Source: Mesostigma viride (lineage: Eukaryota; Streptophyta; Mesostigmatophyceae; Mesostigmatales; Mesostigmataceae). From it: DNA of 46,500 nucleotides. A program made the position numbers and the translations under genes. Every line of letters begins with the position of its first letter. Within the stretch, counting starts at the first letter, position 1. The notes under the pieces are model-generated. The model was not told the origin of the DNA and made no database searches. It saw only the letters and a list, made by a program, of their open reading frames with translations. Of the stretch, positions 1 to 12,008 are shown piece by piece. The DNA lies in the NCBI GenBank assembly GCA_009746045.1, contig RPFO01000104.1, positions 1,767,109 through 1,813,608 on the forward strand, given 5' to 3'.

Positions 1-2
1 TA

Positions 3-440
3 TTACTAGGATTAGATTGGCACCAGGATAATAAGATTACTATTAATTATGATACCATGGTCATTTGGTTTCCAGATAGCTCTTACTGGGTACCGGAACG
101 TCATTATAGATTGGAAAATTTATCCTTGGTAGATATTACTCCTCCTACACCTGTTGATCCTCCTGTAAGACCTATACCTGAAGTATTAATGTCCAATGAT
201 GAGTTGCGTTCTGAACTAAAGGAATATGGATATTTATTATGTATGTTCCTTCAGTTAGAAGTACAGGAGATACCTATCACTAATAATAGTGTGGATATAG
301 ATATAAACACAGTGGATACAATAGGAGTGGGATTTACTGAAAATGAAATAGTAAGATACATGGCTGTGATAGATTCCTCAAAGTTTTTGAAGAAAAGACT
401 CCTTCTTATCCTCCTCCTCGTTCTGTTTTACACCGTGTAG
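3..440 (+). pseudogene. Chromovirus protease C-terminus and PR-RT linker (partial)
   Basis: The frame is open from base 3 and begins with the typical end of a retroelement aspartic protease (L-L-G-L-D-W), so the catalytic DTG lies off the left edge. A poorly conserved linker follows. The frame stops at 438-440, but from about base 390 the alternative frame carries the expected lead-in to reverse transcriptase (Pro-Pro-Pro-Arg then His-Arg-Val). The real polyprotein therefore continues through a -1 shift near a run of five T at 383-388. This could be decay or programmed frameshifting; decay is likelier because another break exists downstream. Confidence 0.75.
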
Positions 441-475
441 TTATCAAGGACGGTGCAGTTCCTACGCACTCTCCG

Positions 476-3373
476 ATGTATAGAATGGGCCCTACCGAGT
501 TAAAGGAACTAAAACAGATTTTAGTGTCATTATTAGAAGCAGGATTGATAGAGCCTAGTAACTCTCCCTACTCAGCTGGTGTCCTGTTAGTTCCTAAGCC
601 AAATGGCAAGTTTCGCCTAGTTACTGATTATAGGAAGTTGAATGATATTACTGTGAAGTCTAAATACCCTCTACCTCGTATTGATGATATATTTAATAAG
701 GTTAAAGGTTCCACTTGTTTCACAGTACTGGATTGTGCGGATGGTTTTTGGCAGTTGCGGATAGCTCCTGAGGATTGCCATAAAACCGCCTTTGCTACCC
801 CTTTTGGTCATTACCAGTTTAGAGTAGCGGCTATGGGACTCTGTAACTCGCCTGCCTCTTTTCAAATGTTAATGAATGAAGTGCTTAGACCTGTTATGGG
901 AAATTCTCACCTTCCTCAGGTGTCCTCTGATTTAAAGGATCCTTCCTTCTCCTCTGTTTCTTTATCTGAGCATGACCGTTCTTGTGCTCAAGCTTACTTA
1001 GATGATATTCTTATTTACTCTCCTGATTTTGAAACGCACCTACGTGATTTAAAGAAAGTATTAGAAATAATGGCTGAAAATTCTTTGTGGGCGCGCCGTG
1101 CTAAAGTTCGTTCGGGTAGGAGTGTCCCATTTTTAGGGCACGTTCTGTCAGATGCCGGGGTCGCTACCGACCCGGATAAAACTAAGTCAATTCAGGAATG
1201 GCCTACTCCTACCGACGTTAAAGGTGTACGTAGTTTTCTAGGAATTGCTTCTTACTATAGGCGTTTTATCCCGCGTTTCGCAACTATAGCAGCCCCTATT
1301 AATCATTTATTAAAGAAGGATATCCCCTTTGTTTGGAGTAGTGAATGTCAGTCGGCTTTTCAGTGCCTAAAATCCCTACTCCTTTCCCCTCCTGTACTCA
1401 TCCTACCGGATACTACTAAACCCTTTGTTGTGGCTACAGATGCTAGTAAGGTAGCTATAGGTGGTGTCCTTCTCCAGGATCAGGGTCAGGGCTTACAGCC
1501 AATTGAGTATATCTCTAGGACAATGCTCCCTGCGGAGCGTAACTATCCCGTACACCAGCAGGAACTCTTAGCGGTGGTGTATTGTTGCCACGCGTGGCAG
1601 CACTTTCTTAAAGGTGCTCAATTTGATGTCTGCCTGAATGAACCCTGTGAGCTAGATCCTTATAGATTAGTTATCCAAACGGATCACCGTCCCCTTACCC
1701 ATCTTCTCTCCCAACCCAACCTTACCCCTCGGCAAGCGCGCTGGATGGAATTTTTAGCACAGTTTTCCCCTTTTAAACTTCAGTATGTCAAGGGTGTAGA
1801 TAACATAGTACCAGATGCACTCTCTCGTCGTGCAGACTATTCCTTTTTCGAGGACCTTGATGTTCTCAATACTACTCTAGTTCCTACTACTATGGGTGTA
1901 ACCCCTTATGGTGAACTACCTGATGATGAATCCTATGCCTACCTCTTTCATACAGCTGTTCGCATGCCTGATCTCCTTTCTCACGTAGGACTCTCTCTCC
2001 CGTGTGAGGCCCTTCCCGTGGCCTCGGTGGGGGGGGAGGGGAAAAATAAAATTTCTATACCGCTTAGCCATATAGCGACTAGGTCAGGAAAGTCTTATGA
2101 AAACGTAGTCCCTCTAGGACCTCCCCTTCTCTTTGGCAAGGCGGTAGGAGATCTCTTTAAACCTGTTCTGGATACCTCTGTAGCGATGCCTACCTCTGAT
2201 CTTGAACGCCTTATTAGTAGATTTACGGCCACTGAGCCGGAAGCATTAGCTGCCATTGCTGCACATCCCCAACAATTAGGCAAGCACCCTTGTAAATTTG
2301 TAGGTGGGTTTTTATATGTGCAGATAGCAGATTCTCCCCCTCAATGGCGCCTGTATGTCCCTCCTATCTGTCGCTCCTCCTTGCTCTTTGAGTTGCATGA
2401 CTTAGCTGCTCATCAGGGTGGTAAACGGGTACGGGACCTAGTAGCCCGCTCTTATTACTGGCCTTCCCTTTATAAGGATGTAGATGAGTATGTTAGAACT
2501 TGTCAATCTTGCCAGGAGATGAAACCCAATAACGTAGGACAGATAGCAGAACCTAGGACCTTGCCTGACCCCATCATGCCGTGGGATTCTATCATGATGG
2601 ATTTTGTAGGACCTTTTAGAAAGAATGATAGGGGCAATGCCCAAATCCTTGTGTTCATAGATCGTTTTACTCGTATGTGCCATCTCGTGCCGTGTCCTTT
2701 AGAACTCACAGCACGTGATTGCGCACGCCTATACCTCAATAATGTATACAGATATCATGGTTTGAGTAGGCAGTTTATTAGTGATAAGGATAAGTTATTT
2801 ACCTCAGATTTTTGGCAGCAGTTTTTCGCTGCCATCGGTACCAAGGTTACCTACGGTACTGCCTACCACTCCTCCTCCTCTCATTTAGTAGAGCGTCTTA
2901 ATAGGGTAGTAGAAGAAGCGCTTAGGCACTATGTTAATGGCTCGGGAAGTGATTGGGAGGATTATTTATGTTTGGTAGAGTTCTCCCTCAACAATTGTCC
3001 CCAAGCTGCGCATGGATATACGCCCTTCTTCTTAGATACTGGTAGACAGCCTCTTACCCCTACCTCTCTCTTAGCTAGTCCTCTACGGGACAAGGATGAT
3101 GTGTCCCGAGATACTGTAGAAGGTGTACAGTCCTTACTAGATAGAATGAAAACTGCTCATGACCACGCGATCTCAGGGTACCAAAAAGCTCAGTCTAAGT
3201 ACCTTGCTAGGTTGCGTGCCTCCTTAGATAGAAGAGCACCTGAGATAGAAATAGGAGATCTAGTATTAGTAGAAGGCCCCCGTGTTGGCCGTTTTGCTCA
3301 TAAGTTTGAAGCAGAACTTAAGGTCAAACTTAGGCCCGCCTTCTTAGGACCCTTCCATGTTTGTCTAGAGTAG
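476..3373 (+). CDS. pol: Chromovirus pol: reverse transcriptase, RNase H, integrase
   Basis: The polyprotein copies element RNA into DNA and integrates it. Reverse transcriptase comes first, with the fingers/palm motif ending FWQLRI and the catalytic Y-L-D-D near residue 175. RNase H follows, with TDAS at about residue 323 and a DHRPL motif at about 404. The integrase has an HHCC zinc finger (H near 644 and 649, CQSCQ near 679), then a DDE core with Asp in DFVGPF, Asp in ISDKDKL and Glu in LVERLNR. Just before YLDD lies an insertion of roughly 25 residues rich in Ser, Asp and Pro that most Ty3 RTs lack. The true frame extends upstream of this ATG to about base 390. It is lost at about 3358, where the chromodomain continues in another frame. 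The coding sequence is clearly more AT-rich than the frame 3' of it. Confidence 0.88.
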   Translation: MYRMGPTELKELKQILVSLLEAGLIEPSNSPYSAGVLLVPKPNGKFRLVTDYRKLNDITVKSKYPLPRIDDIFNKVKGSTCFTVLDCADGFWQLRIAPEDCHKTAFATPFGHYQFRVAAMGLCNSPASFQMLMNEVLRPVMGNSHLPQVSSDLKDPSFSSVSLSEHDRSCAQAYLDDILIYSPDFETHLRDLKKVLEIMAENSLWARRAKVRSGRSVPFLGHVLSDAGVATDPDKTKSIQEWPTPTDVKGVRSFLGIASYYRRFIPRFATIAAPINHLLKKDIPFVWSSECQSAFQCLKSLLLSPPVLILPDTTKPFVVATDASKVAIGGVLLQDQGQGLQPIEYISRTMLPAERNYPVHQQELLAVVYCCHAWQHFLKGAQFDVCLNEPCELDPYRLVIQTDHRPLTHLLSQPNLTPRQARWMEFLAQFSPFKLQYVKGVDNIVPDALSRRADYSFFEDLDVLNTTLVPTTMGVTPYGELPDDESYAYLFHTAVRMPDLLSHVGLSLPCEALPVASVGGEGKNKISIPLSHIATRSGKSYENVVPLGPPLLFGKAVGDLFKPVLDTSVAMPTSDLERLISRFTATEPEALAAIAAHPQQLGKHPCKFVGGFLYVQIADSPPQWRLYVPPICRSSLLFELHDLAAHQGGKRVRDLVARSYYWPSLYKDVDEYVRTCQSCQEMKPNNVGQIAEPRTLPDPIMPWDSIMMDFVGPFRKNDRGNAQILVFIDRFTRMCHLVPCPLELTARDCARLYLNNVYRYHGLSRQFISDKDKLFTSDFWQQFFAAIGTKVTYGTAYHSSSSHLVERLNRVVEEALRHYVNGSGSDWEDYLCLVEFSLNNCPQAAHGYTPFFLDTGRQPLTPTSLLASPLRDKDDVSRDTVEGVQSLLDRMKTAHDHAISGYQKAQSKYLARLRASLDRRAPEIEIGDLVLVEGPRVGRFAHKFEAELKVKLRPAFLGPFHVCLE

Positions 3374-3711
3374 GAAATTTCTTATATAAAGTCGATATCC
3401 CTACCTCTTGGCAGACACATTCAAACACCTTCCATAGGAGCCAGCTGAAACTGTACCACCCTAGTACGTTCGCTGGTAGAGAGCTAGCGCCTGCCCCTTT
3501 AGAGCATAACCCTGACACTGGGGAAGTAGAAGACGAAGTAGAAAGCATCGTGGCCCATAGAGATATCAAAAAGGGCCGCGGTACCCAGCGTCAGTATAAA
3601 GTGAAGTGGATGTATGCTCGTAGTGAAGTAGATAAGGTCTGGTATACGGAGAGTGAGCTAGATGGGTGTAGTCGCCTGCTGCAGGAATATAAAACCCTGC
3701 ACAAGCTCTAG
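3361..3711 (+). pseudogene. Integrase C-terminus with chromodomain
   Basis: This frame resumes the integrase C-terminal domain (Gly-Pro-Phe in the previous frame, then Val-Gly-Asn-Phe and Phe-His-Arg-Ser-Gln-Leu-Lys here). It ends in a chromodomain: an acidic lead, then I-V-A-H-R, Y-K-V-K-W, V-W-Y-T-E-S-E-L and a final L-L-Q-E-Y. Chromodomains of this class direct integration to particular chromatin. The one-base frame break at about 3358-3363 separates it from pol, so it is not translated as part of integrase in this copy unless the ribosome shifts frame. Confidence 0.8.
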
Positions 3712-3786
3712 TTGTAGGCCTTCTCCTCTCTTATGTTATGTCTGCTGTCGACGGGTGGTTGGTTGTCCCCCCCCTCCGCAGCCGTC

Positions 3787-6106
3787 ATGTCAGAGCCTAC
3801 CCCTCCGGCTGAGAGCCCGCTGCCGTCCCTGCCCCTACCGGACCCTGAGCTGTACTTCGAGGCCCTTCCGGGCCGTTGGGTGTCACGGTCCAGTTTCCGG
3901 GTGGCGTCGTGCAGCCGGCCCTCCAGGCCCAGCATGCGGTTTAGTCAGGGCGGCTCTCTTCGGGGTCACGTGGTACGGTCCCTCCCCTGCTGAACCGCAC
4001 CAGCTTGTTTTGCACGGGTTCGACGATGCCGGCCACTGTTTGCTAGAATGTGGCTCCAGCTGTCCAGCCTTGGGACAGATAGCTGCGGTTCTCCAGTGCC
4101 CCAGGGTGTTTTCCTACCTTTCTACCCCTGTGGGCCGCTCCTGCCTACGGGATGTGTTCCCCTGGCTTCCGGCCGAGGGTGATGCGGAAATAGATGAGAA
4201 CCCCTGCGACCTTCTACGGGCAGTAGAGTTCATGGAGATAGCAGACCAGACAGCGGGCGTAGGATTGGGCGACCCTACTCCTACGGACGCGCCGGTAGAG
4301 GCACAGTATTCCCTGAGTATTCGGCCTCCCCTGCGGCGTCCTCCTCTTCAGTGTCGGCGCCTTCCCCTGTCCCGTCTTCACCGAGGTCGGTCCTGTGCGC
4401 ATCGGTGGAGCCTACCCCTTTGGGCTCTGGTCGTGAGCCTGATCCTCTTTCGGCGACAGTTTCTGCGATGCAGGCGCAGATCCAGTCCCTGACGGCGGCC
4501 TTCGGGGCCTTCATGGCGGCCCAGGCGCACGCTCCAGCCACGCCAGGTGGGGTGTCTGCCGCAGCTGTGCCCCCTTCCCCTTCGGTCGCCTCGACGTCTA
4601 CGGGTCCGTCTGTGCCGCGCGAGCCCTCGGCGGCTGCGGTTCCCTCTGTGCTGCGGCTCCTACGCCTTCGGCTACCTCTGCGCCTGCTACTGACGTACCT
4701 GCGCCTCGGCGCGAGTCCGCCGTCCCAGCGGCCGCGCCCGTCGCCGCCGCGTCCGAGCCGCCCACCACGTCAGCGCCGCCCTCGCGGGGTTTCTTCAGCG
4801 ACCCGGGCGGTCTTCCCAGGCTTTGGGAGGGCGGTCCTCCGCAGAGGATCCCGGTGCCTGACTGGAGCTTGGACGGTAACCAGTCGTATGCCGGATTGCC
4901 TGTCCCCACGGGCCCTATTTTCAACATGTGGCCTGGTGGTGCTCCGCCCCCAGAGACCGGCGCGCCAGTTGCGGAGGCGGGTCCGTCGCGACCCCCTGCG
5001 GCATCGGGTCCGACGCGGCCCCCTGTTGTACCGGCGCCGTCTGCGCCTGTGCCGGTTCCTACCCCTTCGTCGGCCCCTGTCCCTTCGGCCCCGCGGTCTT
5101 TGGCTGCGGTTGTTCGGTCCAGTGGCTCTGACCCGCGCGCCACCCGCGCTGCCGATTCCCTTCGGGAGTTGTCAGAGGGCGATCGGGATCGGGCCCCTTC
5201 TGTGGTGCATGCGACTCCGGAGTCGCGCGACACGCCTGTCTTTGGGTATGGTATGTCTGCGCTCGCTTGCCGCCAGTGTGACCTGCCGCGCGCCTCCGCC
5301 GAGCTTGCCATTTCGCCCATGTCCTACGGGTTCTCCCAGGTGTGTCGGGCGCCGCGGGACCGTGGCCTACCAGTTGAGACTGATCGGCCTCCTTTCGACA
5401 TGGTTATTTTAGCTGATCCGGTGTTCCAGGGTGAGATCCTGGTTCGGCGCGTCCTGTATCGCTGGGCTAGGCGCCACAATGACTTGGACACCTACGGCGG
5501 GTTCCAGTGGGCTTACCCTCCGCCTCTGGGCATTATGGCCTCAGATGCCCTTACGGTAGAGTTTCCTGCGGTGCCGGGTGCCACGTACAGCACGGTCCTT
5601 CAGCCCATCCTAGAGTGGGATGCCCGTCGTCCAGCGCCCATCCCGGGCCAGGGTTTGGACTCTCGGGGTCATCCTCCTCCCCGGGCTAGCGACTACCTCG
5701 AGACGTTCGGGTCGCGACAGTGTGCCCGTCGGTGGCGCTCCCGTGAGATTCGGCATATCCGGTTGTGGCCGTCCAACGTGGAGCCCCTGGTAGATCTGTT
5801 TTTCCCGACGGGTATGCGCCCTCGGATCCGGTACCATCGCCTGCTCCTGCGGGCTCTCTGCCTGATCGCGGTAGAGCCTTTCCTACGCCTCTTTGCCTGT
5901 GGTTTCCTGGACTGGGCCCGGGGCCAGGTCGTTCTTACGCAGCATAGGTATTACTGGGCCTTCCTGGGTCTTTTCCTGACGGCGTGTGGGCCGATGTTTT
6001 CCTCACTGTAGATAGGCACGACAATGCTGAGGATGTGTCTCACTACCAGGCGTACCTGGATGTCCTGCTGGCCTCCCGTGGTACCTACCAGACGGATGGC
6101 CATTAG
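3787..6106 (+). pseudogene. GC-rich extra ORF between integrase and 3' LTR, frameshifted
   Basis: Protein-like sequence runs in the element's sense through several frames: frame of 3787 to about 3930; frame of 3662 to about 4310; frame of 4351 to about 4640; frame of 4854 to about 5960; then the frame ending at the stop at 6104-6106. Joined in principle it would span about 770 codons. Visible features are an acidic N-terminal part, a short heptad-like segment (MQAQIQSLTAAF), a long Pro/Ala/Ser-rich region, and a C-terminal part rich in Trp, Tyr and Arg. I recognise no family. Its base composition is far more GC-rich than pol. It could be an envelope-like or accessory ORF, or a captured host sequence. 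I saw no convincing transmembrane or fusion region. Confidence 0.5.
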
Positions 6107-6460
6107 ATAGAGGGCCTTAGGCCCGACCTGAGGGTGTTGTCCCTCCGGTATATAGAGTCGCCCTCACGTTCTGGCCAGTTGACTGGTCGTTCTTGGTCCT
6201 TGGTGCTGATTTGTTTACTCTGTGTGTCCTGCCCAGTGCCGTTCCCCCCGGCAAGGACTTTGTTCCAGGCAGTTAGGGGAACCTACCACCAGGCTTGGTG
6301 CTGGCTAACCCTACACCTCCCGGCGTGGTGGTGGAGACCGTGTGAACTATTGGTGCTTTGTATCTTGGATGGCCTGCCGATTGTGTTGGTGTGTGCTGGG
6401 TGCATTAGGTTTCCTACCCTTGTTTCCTCCCTGTGCGTAGGGAGAGGGCTCCCTACCTTT

Positions 6461-6473
6461 GTGGGGGGGGAGG
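6461..6473 (+). promoter_or_regulatory. Polypurine tract
   Basis: An uninterrupted G/A-rich run after one T abuts the first TG of the putative 3' LTR. This is where plus-strand DNA synthesis is primed in LTR retrotransposons. Confidence 0.65.
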
Positions 6474-6910
6474 TGTTACGTCGCGTAACAATTCGTTGTA
6501 GTTACGGACGTAAATTAGGTCTTTTGCCTCGGTTGTCCCTAGGTTTACGTGTAGCTCCTACCGGGACATTATTGTCCTCGTAACAGTACTGTGGTACATT
6601 GGGTGCCGTTGGGCGCCGCGCCGCGTACTTTACTAGTGGTCCTGATCCTTTGGTAGAATGTAGTGGACCAGCGTGCATCTGTAGATGTAGTGGACCAGCG
6701 TGCATCTGTAGGCGAGGGCCATGTCGGCCCGAGCGTGTTGGACCGTTGGTGACCATTTATGCACGTTCTACCCCTCGTGTGTGCACTCGGCGTGTGTTAA
6801 ATGAATTAACACATTTAGGCTTGGGTCACGGCAGTGTAGTTGTGTTTCCTTCCTCTATTCCTGGAGTAAACGGGTTTTGGTAAATGGTTGTATGGCGTAT
6901 TATAGTAACA
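6474..6910 (+). repeat. Putative 3' LTR
   Basis: It begins TGTTAC directly after the purine tract and ends GTAACA, giving a perfect 6-base terminal inverted repeat with TG...CA ends. The length (437 bases) fits a chromovirus LTR. The first 17 bases are themselves palindromic (TGTTACG/CGTAACA). A tandem copy of a 26-base piece lies at about 6660-6712. The partner LTR is outside the window, so the boundaries rest on the termini and purine tract only. Confidence 0.6.
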
Positions 6911-7045
6911 CATACGTTAATGCATTGAGATCAGCTCCGTCACGTTCGTCTTTCGCCAGAGGTTTGAGTAGAGGAGGCCTGACCAGTTTAGGTAGTATCA
7001 GGCCCATTAGAGGTAGAGGTGGAGGTAGATATCCGCGGCGTAACA
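6911..7045. other. Unassigned sequence between LTR and palindrome
   Basis: I see no gene or repeat that I can name here. Short open frames have no recognisable content. Confidence 0.3.
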
Positions 7046-7925
<880 letters not shown>

Positions 7926-8199
7926 CGGCGCTGGCGCTGGCGCTGCGCCAGGTCTGCCCCTACCATCCCCCGTCACTTGTGCCACTGCTATTAAAGGTTC
8001 GTTTTCACAAATTCGTACAGATTTTCTAAGTCTTTCTACCGCGCGCAGGCGGTAGACCGCACACAGGCGGAACGAACCACTACCGGTCACAGCCGGCGCA
8101 CCTCCTCCTCCTAGTCTTACGCGGCAAATTCTATTCAGCCGCACCCCAGACTTCCGTAGTCCCGCTATAACGCAGATAGGGTGAGCAAAAGCTCGGATA

Positions 8200-8372
8200 A
8201 TCCACTTCTAACGCTAACCTACTGACGCTTGGGTTGCACCAGACAACAATAGTTTTTTACAAATAAGTACAGCTTAATAGAGCCAACATGCACTGTTGTA
8301 GGGCTCCTAACAAGTGCTAAAGGGGGTCTTTGGGTGGCTGCCACAAAAGTGGACTTATGCCTATTCCCCACC
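8200..8372. repeat. Dispersed repeat block B (palindrome arm, further copy)
   Basis: This is a direct copy of the right-arm segment at about 7598-7770, starting ATCCACTTCTAACGCTAACC. Here it joins block A directly, with no tetranucleotide array between them. Confidence 0.8.
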
Positions 8373-9027
8373 TTCCCTTCCTGGCCGACTTCGTCAGCAA
8401 ATCCGGAACGTCGTTTCACATCCGCCACGTCGGCTTGTTGTCAATTCCGGTGATACCGCTGCAATGTCGCCGTCGGTTAGTATAGGGCGCCCCCCTCTCA
8501 TGCCAGCTCGTCCCCCGCCTATGCTGCCGCTACCCCCGTCACATCTCATGGCAAGGCGGCAAGGTCCCCAGCGGGGTCGAGCATCTCGTTCCCTCCCACG
8601 TGGTATGCAGAGCGTGCATTGGAAAGGCGAAGTTGGGGGGTATCGTCCCCCCCGACTCCGGTCCGGACTTGAGGATTTCTAACCATGGCGACTGGGCAGG
8701 TTGCCCCGCAGGCCAATTGACGCCTCAATTTCCTGCGCTTCCATCCCTTCAGGAAGGCCGCTATCTCATACGTCACTCAGTCTACGAAATCGTAGTGCAT
8801 TATTTTATGTTATTTTTCCATCTCGCGGCCCCGCGGACCTAGATGCACCCCACTTCTCCAATCTGGGCCGATAGAGGGCCAAATTTCGAGCCGCCGCTCT
8901 CCTTGCGCGCGGCTAACATTACTGATTAAATTTCCAGCCCTCCCGCCGCAGCGGCAAGGCCGTTAGCCCGTCTAATAATCGCCATAGCGAATTAGTCACG
9001 TTGGCAGCATATGCCAGCAAATTGCGG
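8373..9027. other. No gene seen
   Basis: Unique-looking sequence between the two copies of block A. Short open frames are present on both strands, but none has a recognisable motif or splice-phase logic. Confidence 0.4.
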
Positions 9028-9413
9028 ACCAAAAGAGGCTTTGCTGCCATTGCCTCGTCTGCCTAAATGCTAGTCCACAAGGGCCGTCAGGCTGGCGCGG
9101 CGCTGGCACTGGCGTTGGTACCGAAATTGCAGCGGTACCGGCGCTGGCGCTGGCGCTGCGCCAGGTCTGCCCCTACCATCCCCCGTCACTTGTGCCACTG
9201 CTATTAAAGGTTCGTTTTCACAAATTCGTACAGATTTTCTAAGTCTTTCTACCGCGCGCAGGCGGTAGACCGCACACAGGCGGAACGAACCACTACCGGT
9301 CACAGCCGGCGCACCTCCTCCTCCTAGTCTTACGCGGCAAATTCTATTCGGCCGCACCCCAGACTTCCGTAGTCCCGCTATAACGCAGATAGGGTGAGCA
9401 AAAGCTCGGATAG
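9028..9413. repeat. Dispersed repeat block A, copy 2
   Basis: Near-identical to about 7812-8200. Instead of joining block B it runs into a (GTGC)n array at the same base. Confidence 0.85.
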
Positions 9414-9540
<127 letters not shown>

Positions 9541-9541
<1 letters not shown>

Positions 9542-9770
9542 TCCAATTACTGCTTCTGTCCATTGGAGTGAGGGGCTGCCAGAGAATACAGTTTTATTAC
9601 AAATGCGTGGAAGGCCCACGTCAAAGCCTTAGCCAACCTAAGAATCTGCAGGTACCCATCATTTTCTAAGCTAACTAGGCCACACAAACCGGGCCAGAAC
9701 ATCATTTATCCAGTCATATAGGGACCTGGGCCAGTCATGAGGACCTGGACTTTGTGACATCCCCATTGCA
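9541..9770. repeat. Dispersed repeat block C, copy 1
   Basis: Starts ATCCAATTACTGCTTCTG and ends near GACTTTGTGACATCCC. A direct copy lies at about 10078-10297. Confidence 0.85.
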
Positions 9771-9788
9771 GCAAGGGTGGGCGGGTGG

Positions 9789-10077
9789 GAGCTGCAAAGA
9801 GGCCTGGTTGTTGCCCAGCCACAACCCTAAGTACCAGCCGACTTAACTGGAGTGGCGCGCGCCAGCCGACTGACCATCAGGCCAGTGGCGCCGCGCCGCC
9901 CCCGGTCCACAGAACTGCCCCCGGTCCACAGAACTGGGCACCCCCGGTCCACAGTACTGCCCCCGGTCCACAGTACCCCCCCCCCATACTACTCAAGTCG
10001 GACCTGCCTACTGCTGCCGCCCCTCCCCCTTTGAGACTTCCGCAGGCTATAGATAATACGAGCGCGAGCTCACAAAA
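9789..10077. repeat. Dispersed repeat block D, copy 1
   Basis: Starts AGCTGCAAAGAGGCCTGG and ends GAGCTCACAAA. It contains a short tandem of CCCCGGTCCACAG(A/T)ACTG units. The second copy is at about 11670-11959. Here it abuts block C directly. Confidence 0.85.
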
Positions 10078-10297
10078 TCCAATTACTGCTTCTGTCCATT
10101 GGAGTGAGGGGCTGCCAGAGAATACAGTTTTATTACAAATGCGTGGAAGGCCCACGTCAAAGCCTTAGCCAACCTAAGAATCTGCAGGTACCCATCATTT
10201 TCTAAGCTAACTAGGCCACACAACCCGGGCCGGAACATCATTTATCCAGTCATAGGGACCTGGGCCAGTCATGAGGACCTGGACTTTGTGACATCCC
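10078..10297. repeat. Dispersed repeat block C, copy 2
   Basis: Direct repeat of about 9541-9770 with a few substitutions and a 2-base indel. Confidence 0.85.
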
Positions 10298-11669
10298 GCA
10301 CCCACTACCTGGCCACTTGGCCGCAAGCTGTCGTATGGCCCAACTTCTCGTCGCCGCCCTTGTCCCCTGCCGCTACCAGCGTTAACCTTCCAACCAGGCG
10401 GCAATACAAGAGGGAAGCCAAAAGTCTCCCCGTAGGGACCCCCCCTTAACGGTTAAGGGAGGGTTCTCACCCATGAGGGCACTGCCCTCGGCAGCCACCC
10501 TTGATGATGGCTAGGCAAATCTTTGTGTGCATAATTTCTTCACAGGCATAGCACCCCCGGCACCCCAAGGACGCAGCTGAACAGGGTTTTATGAACAGGC
10601 TCACCCTCAACCTGCACAGGGGGGCTTTGGTTAAGCAGGATAACCCCCCTAAACACCGCGAGGGTTTTGAAGCACAGGACAAACCGGCACCGCTGCACAA
10701 CCGGCACCGCTGCACCGGTGCATGGGGGATTTTTGGACAACCAGGTTCATCCCCCCAACCCTCACCCGGTCTTGCCTGCATGGCATGCACCCAAGCACGT
10801 CCTTACAAACCCCCCCTCGCGGGGGCGTTCAAGCGGCAAAGGCATAGCGGAGCCCGCCGCCCTTGGGGTTTAAACGCCCCCGCGAGGGAAATTTTTTTCG
10901 GAAAACTCGGAAAGCCATGGGGGGTTTTCTATACGGATTACCCCCAAACCGTGCTGCGTCTGGAATTTTCCCCCTCCGCCGTCGCACCATGCCCCGCCCT
11001 ATCGATCTTCCCCCTCCCTGCTGCGCACCGACAGTCCCAACAACTCGTCCCCGCATCGTCAACGACCCCATCACTCCGCCCTGGCCACCGGCCGCTGAAA
11101 ACACAATTAGCACGAGAAACTGTTAGGCTGTTTTGGGTGCTGCATCCCTTGGCGTTGGGCTGCAGCGGCCCAGCTCCTGCGCTGGCCTGGGGGCTCGGCG
11201 TCCCCCTTCTTCCTGCTCGCATAGCGCCATCACTATCGAAATTAATTAACCAGGCCCAGCGCATCCGGTACACAACAAATTTGCCCGAGGCGTAATCCCC
11301 CTCCGCCTGTAGCTGTTACCACCCAAGCACCACGATTGCCCTCGCCTTTAGTTGTACGAATCAGGGTCACTCCCGCGTCTATCCAGACCCCTCCCGCGAG
11401 CTAGGGGTGGCGAGTACAACGGGCGAGATAATATTCACAATCTGGCACTGGCAACTACCGCCCACACTTTGAATGGCAAAATTTTTTGGGGTGCTGCCGA
11501 CCCCCGTCGCGCAGCCCTCATGACTTTACGAAAGATAGGCCCCCCTGTCGCGCAGCCCTCATGACTTTACGAAAGATAGGCCCCCGAATAATAATTCGGA
11601 AGCCGGTAGCTATGATTTACAATCTTCACCGCCATAGCAGTGAAAACACCCCCAAATGGGCCGTCGACA
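10298..11669. other. No gene seen; small repeats
   Basis: The stretch holds a hairpin (CCTCGCGGGGGCGTT near 10815 against its complement near 10872) and a 39-base direct duplication at about 11507-11584. The longest open frame (10591-11295) is Pro-rich, has no motif and overlaps equally long frames on the other strand, so I do not call it a gene. Confidence 0.45.
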
Positions 11670-11959
11670 CAGCTGCAAAGAGGCCTGGTTGTTGCCCAGC
11701 CACAACCCTAAGTACCAGCCGACTTAACTGGAGTGGCGCGCGCCAGCCGACTGACCATCAGGCCAGTGGCGCCGCGCCGCCCCCGGTCCCACAGAACTGC
11801 CCCCGGTCCACAGAACTGGGCACCCCCGGTCCACAGTACTGCCCCCGGTCCACAGTACCCCCCCCCCCATACTACTCAAAGCGGACCTGCCTACTGCTGC
11901 CGCCCCTCCCCCTTTGAGACTTCCGCAGGCCATAGATAATACGAGCGTGAGCTCACAAA
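11670..11959. repeat. Dispersed repeat block D, copy 2
   Basis: Near-identical to about 9789-10077. At its end (GAGCTCACAAA) it runs into GTAAGTGCGTGC and a microsatellite instead of block C. Confidence 0.85.
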
Positions 11960-11961
11960 GT

Positions 11962-11964
11962 AAG

Positions 11965-12008
<44 letters not shown>

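Larger units (their letters stand above)
1..6910 (+). mobile_element. Ty3/gypsy chromovirus LTR retrotransposon, 3' part, decayed
   Basis: The left window edge cuts the element inside its protease. Protease end, reverse transcriptase, RNase H, zinc-binding integrase and a C-terminal chromodomain follow in the Ty3/gypsy order. A GC-rich extra frame, a purine tract and a putative 3' LTR complete it. The 5' LTR and gag lie outside the window, so target-site duplications and LTR divergence cannot be assessed. At least two frame breaks within pol, and more in the extra frame, indicate an inactive copy. Confidence 0.88.

Noticed and set aside
4598-5320. 240-codon minus-strand frame in the retroelement
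   Set aside because: Shadow of the GC-rich sense-strand extra ORF; its composition mirrors that frame.
10591-11295. 234-codon plus-strand frame
   Set aside because: Pro-rich, no motif, overlapped by equally long opposite-strand frames and by hairpin sequence.
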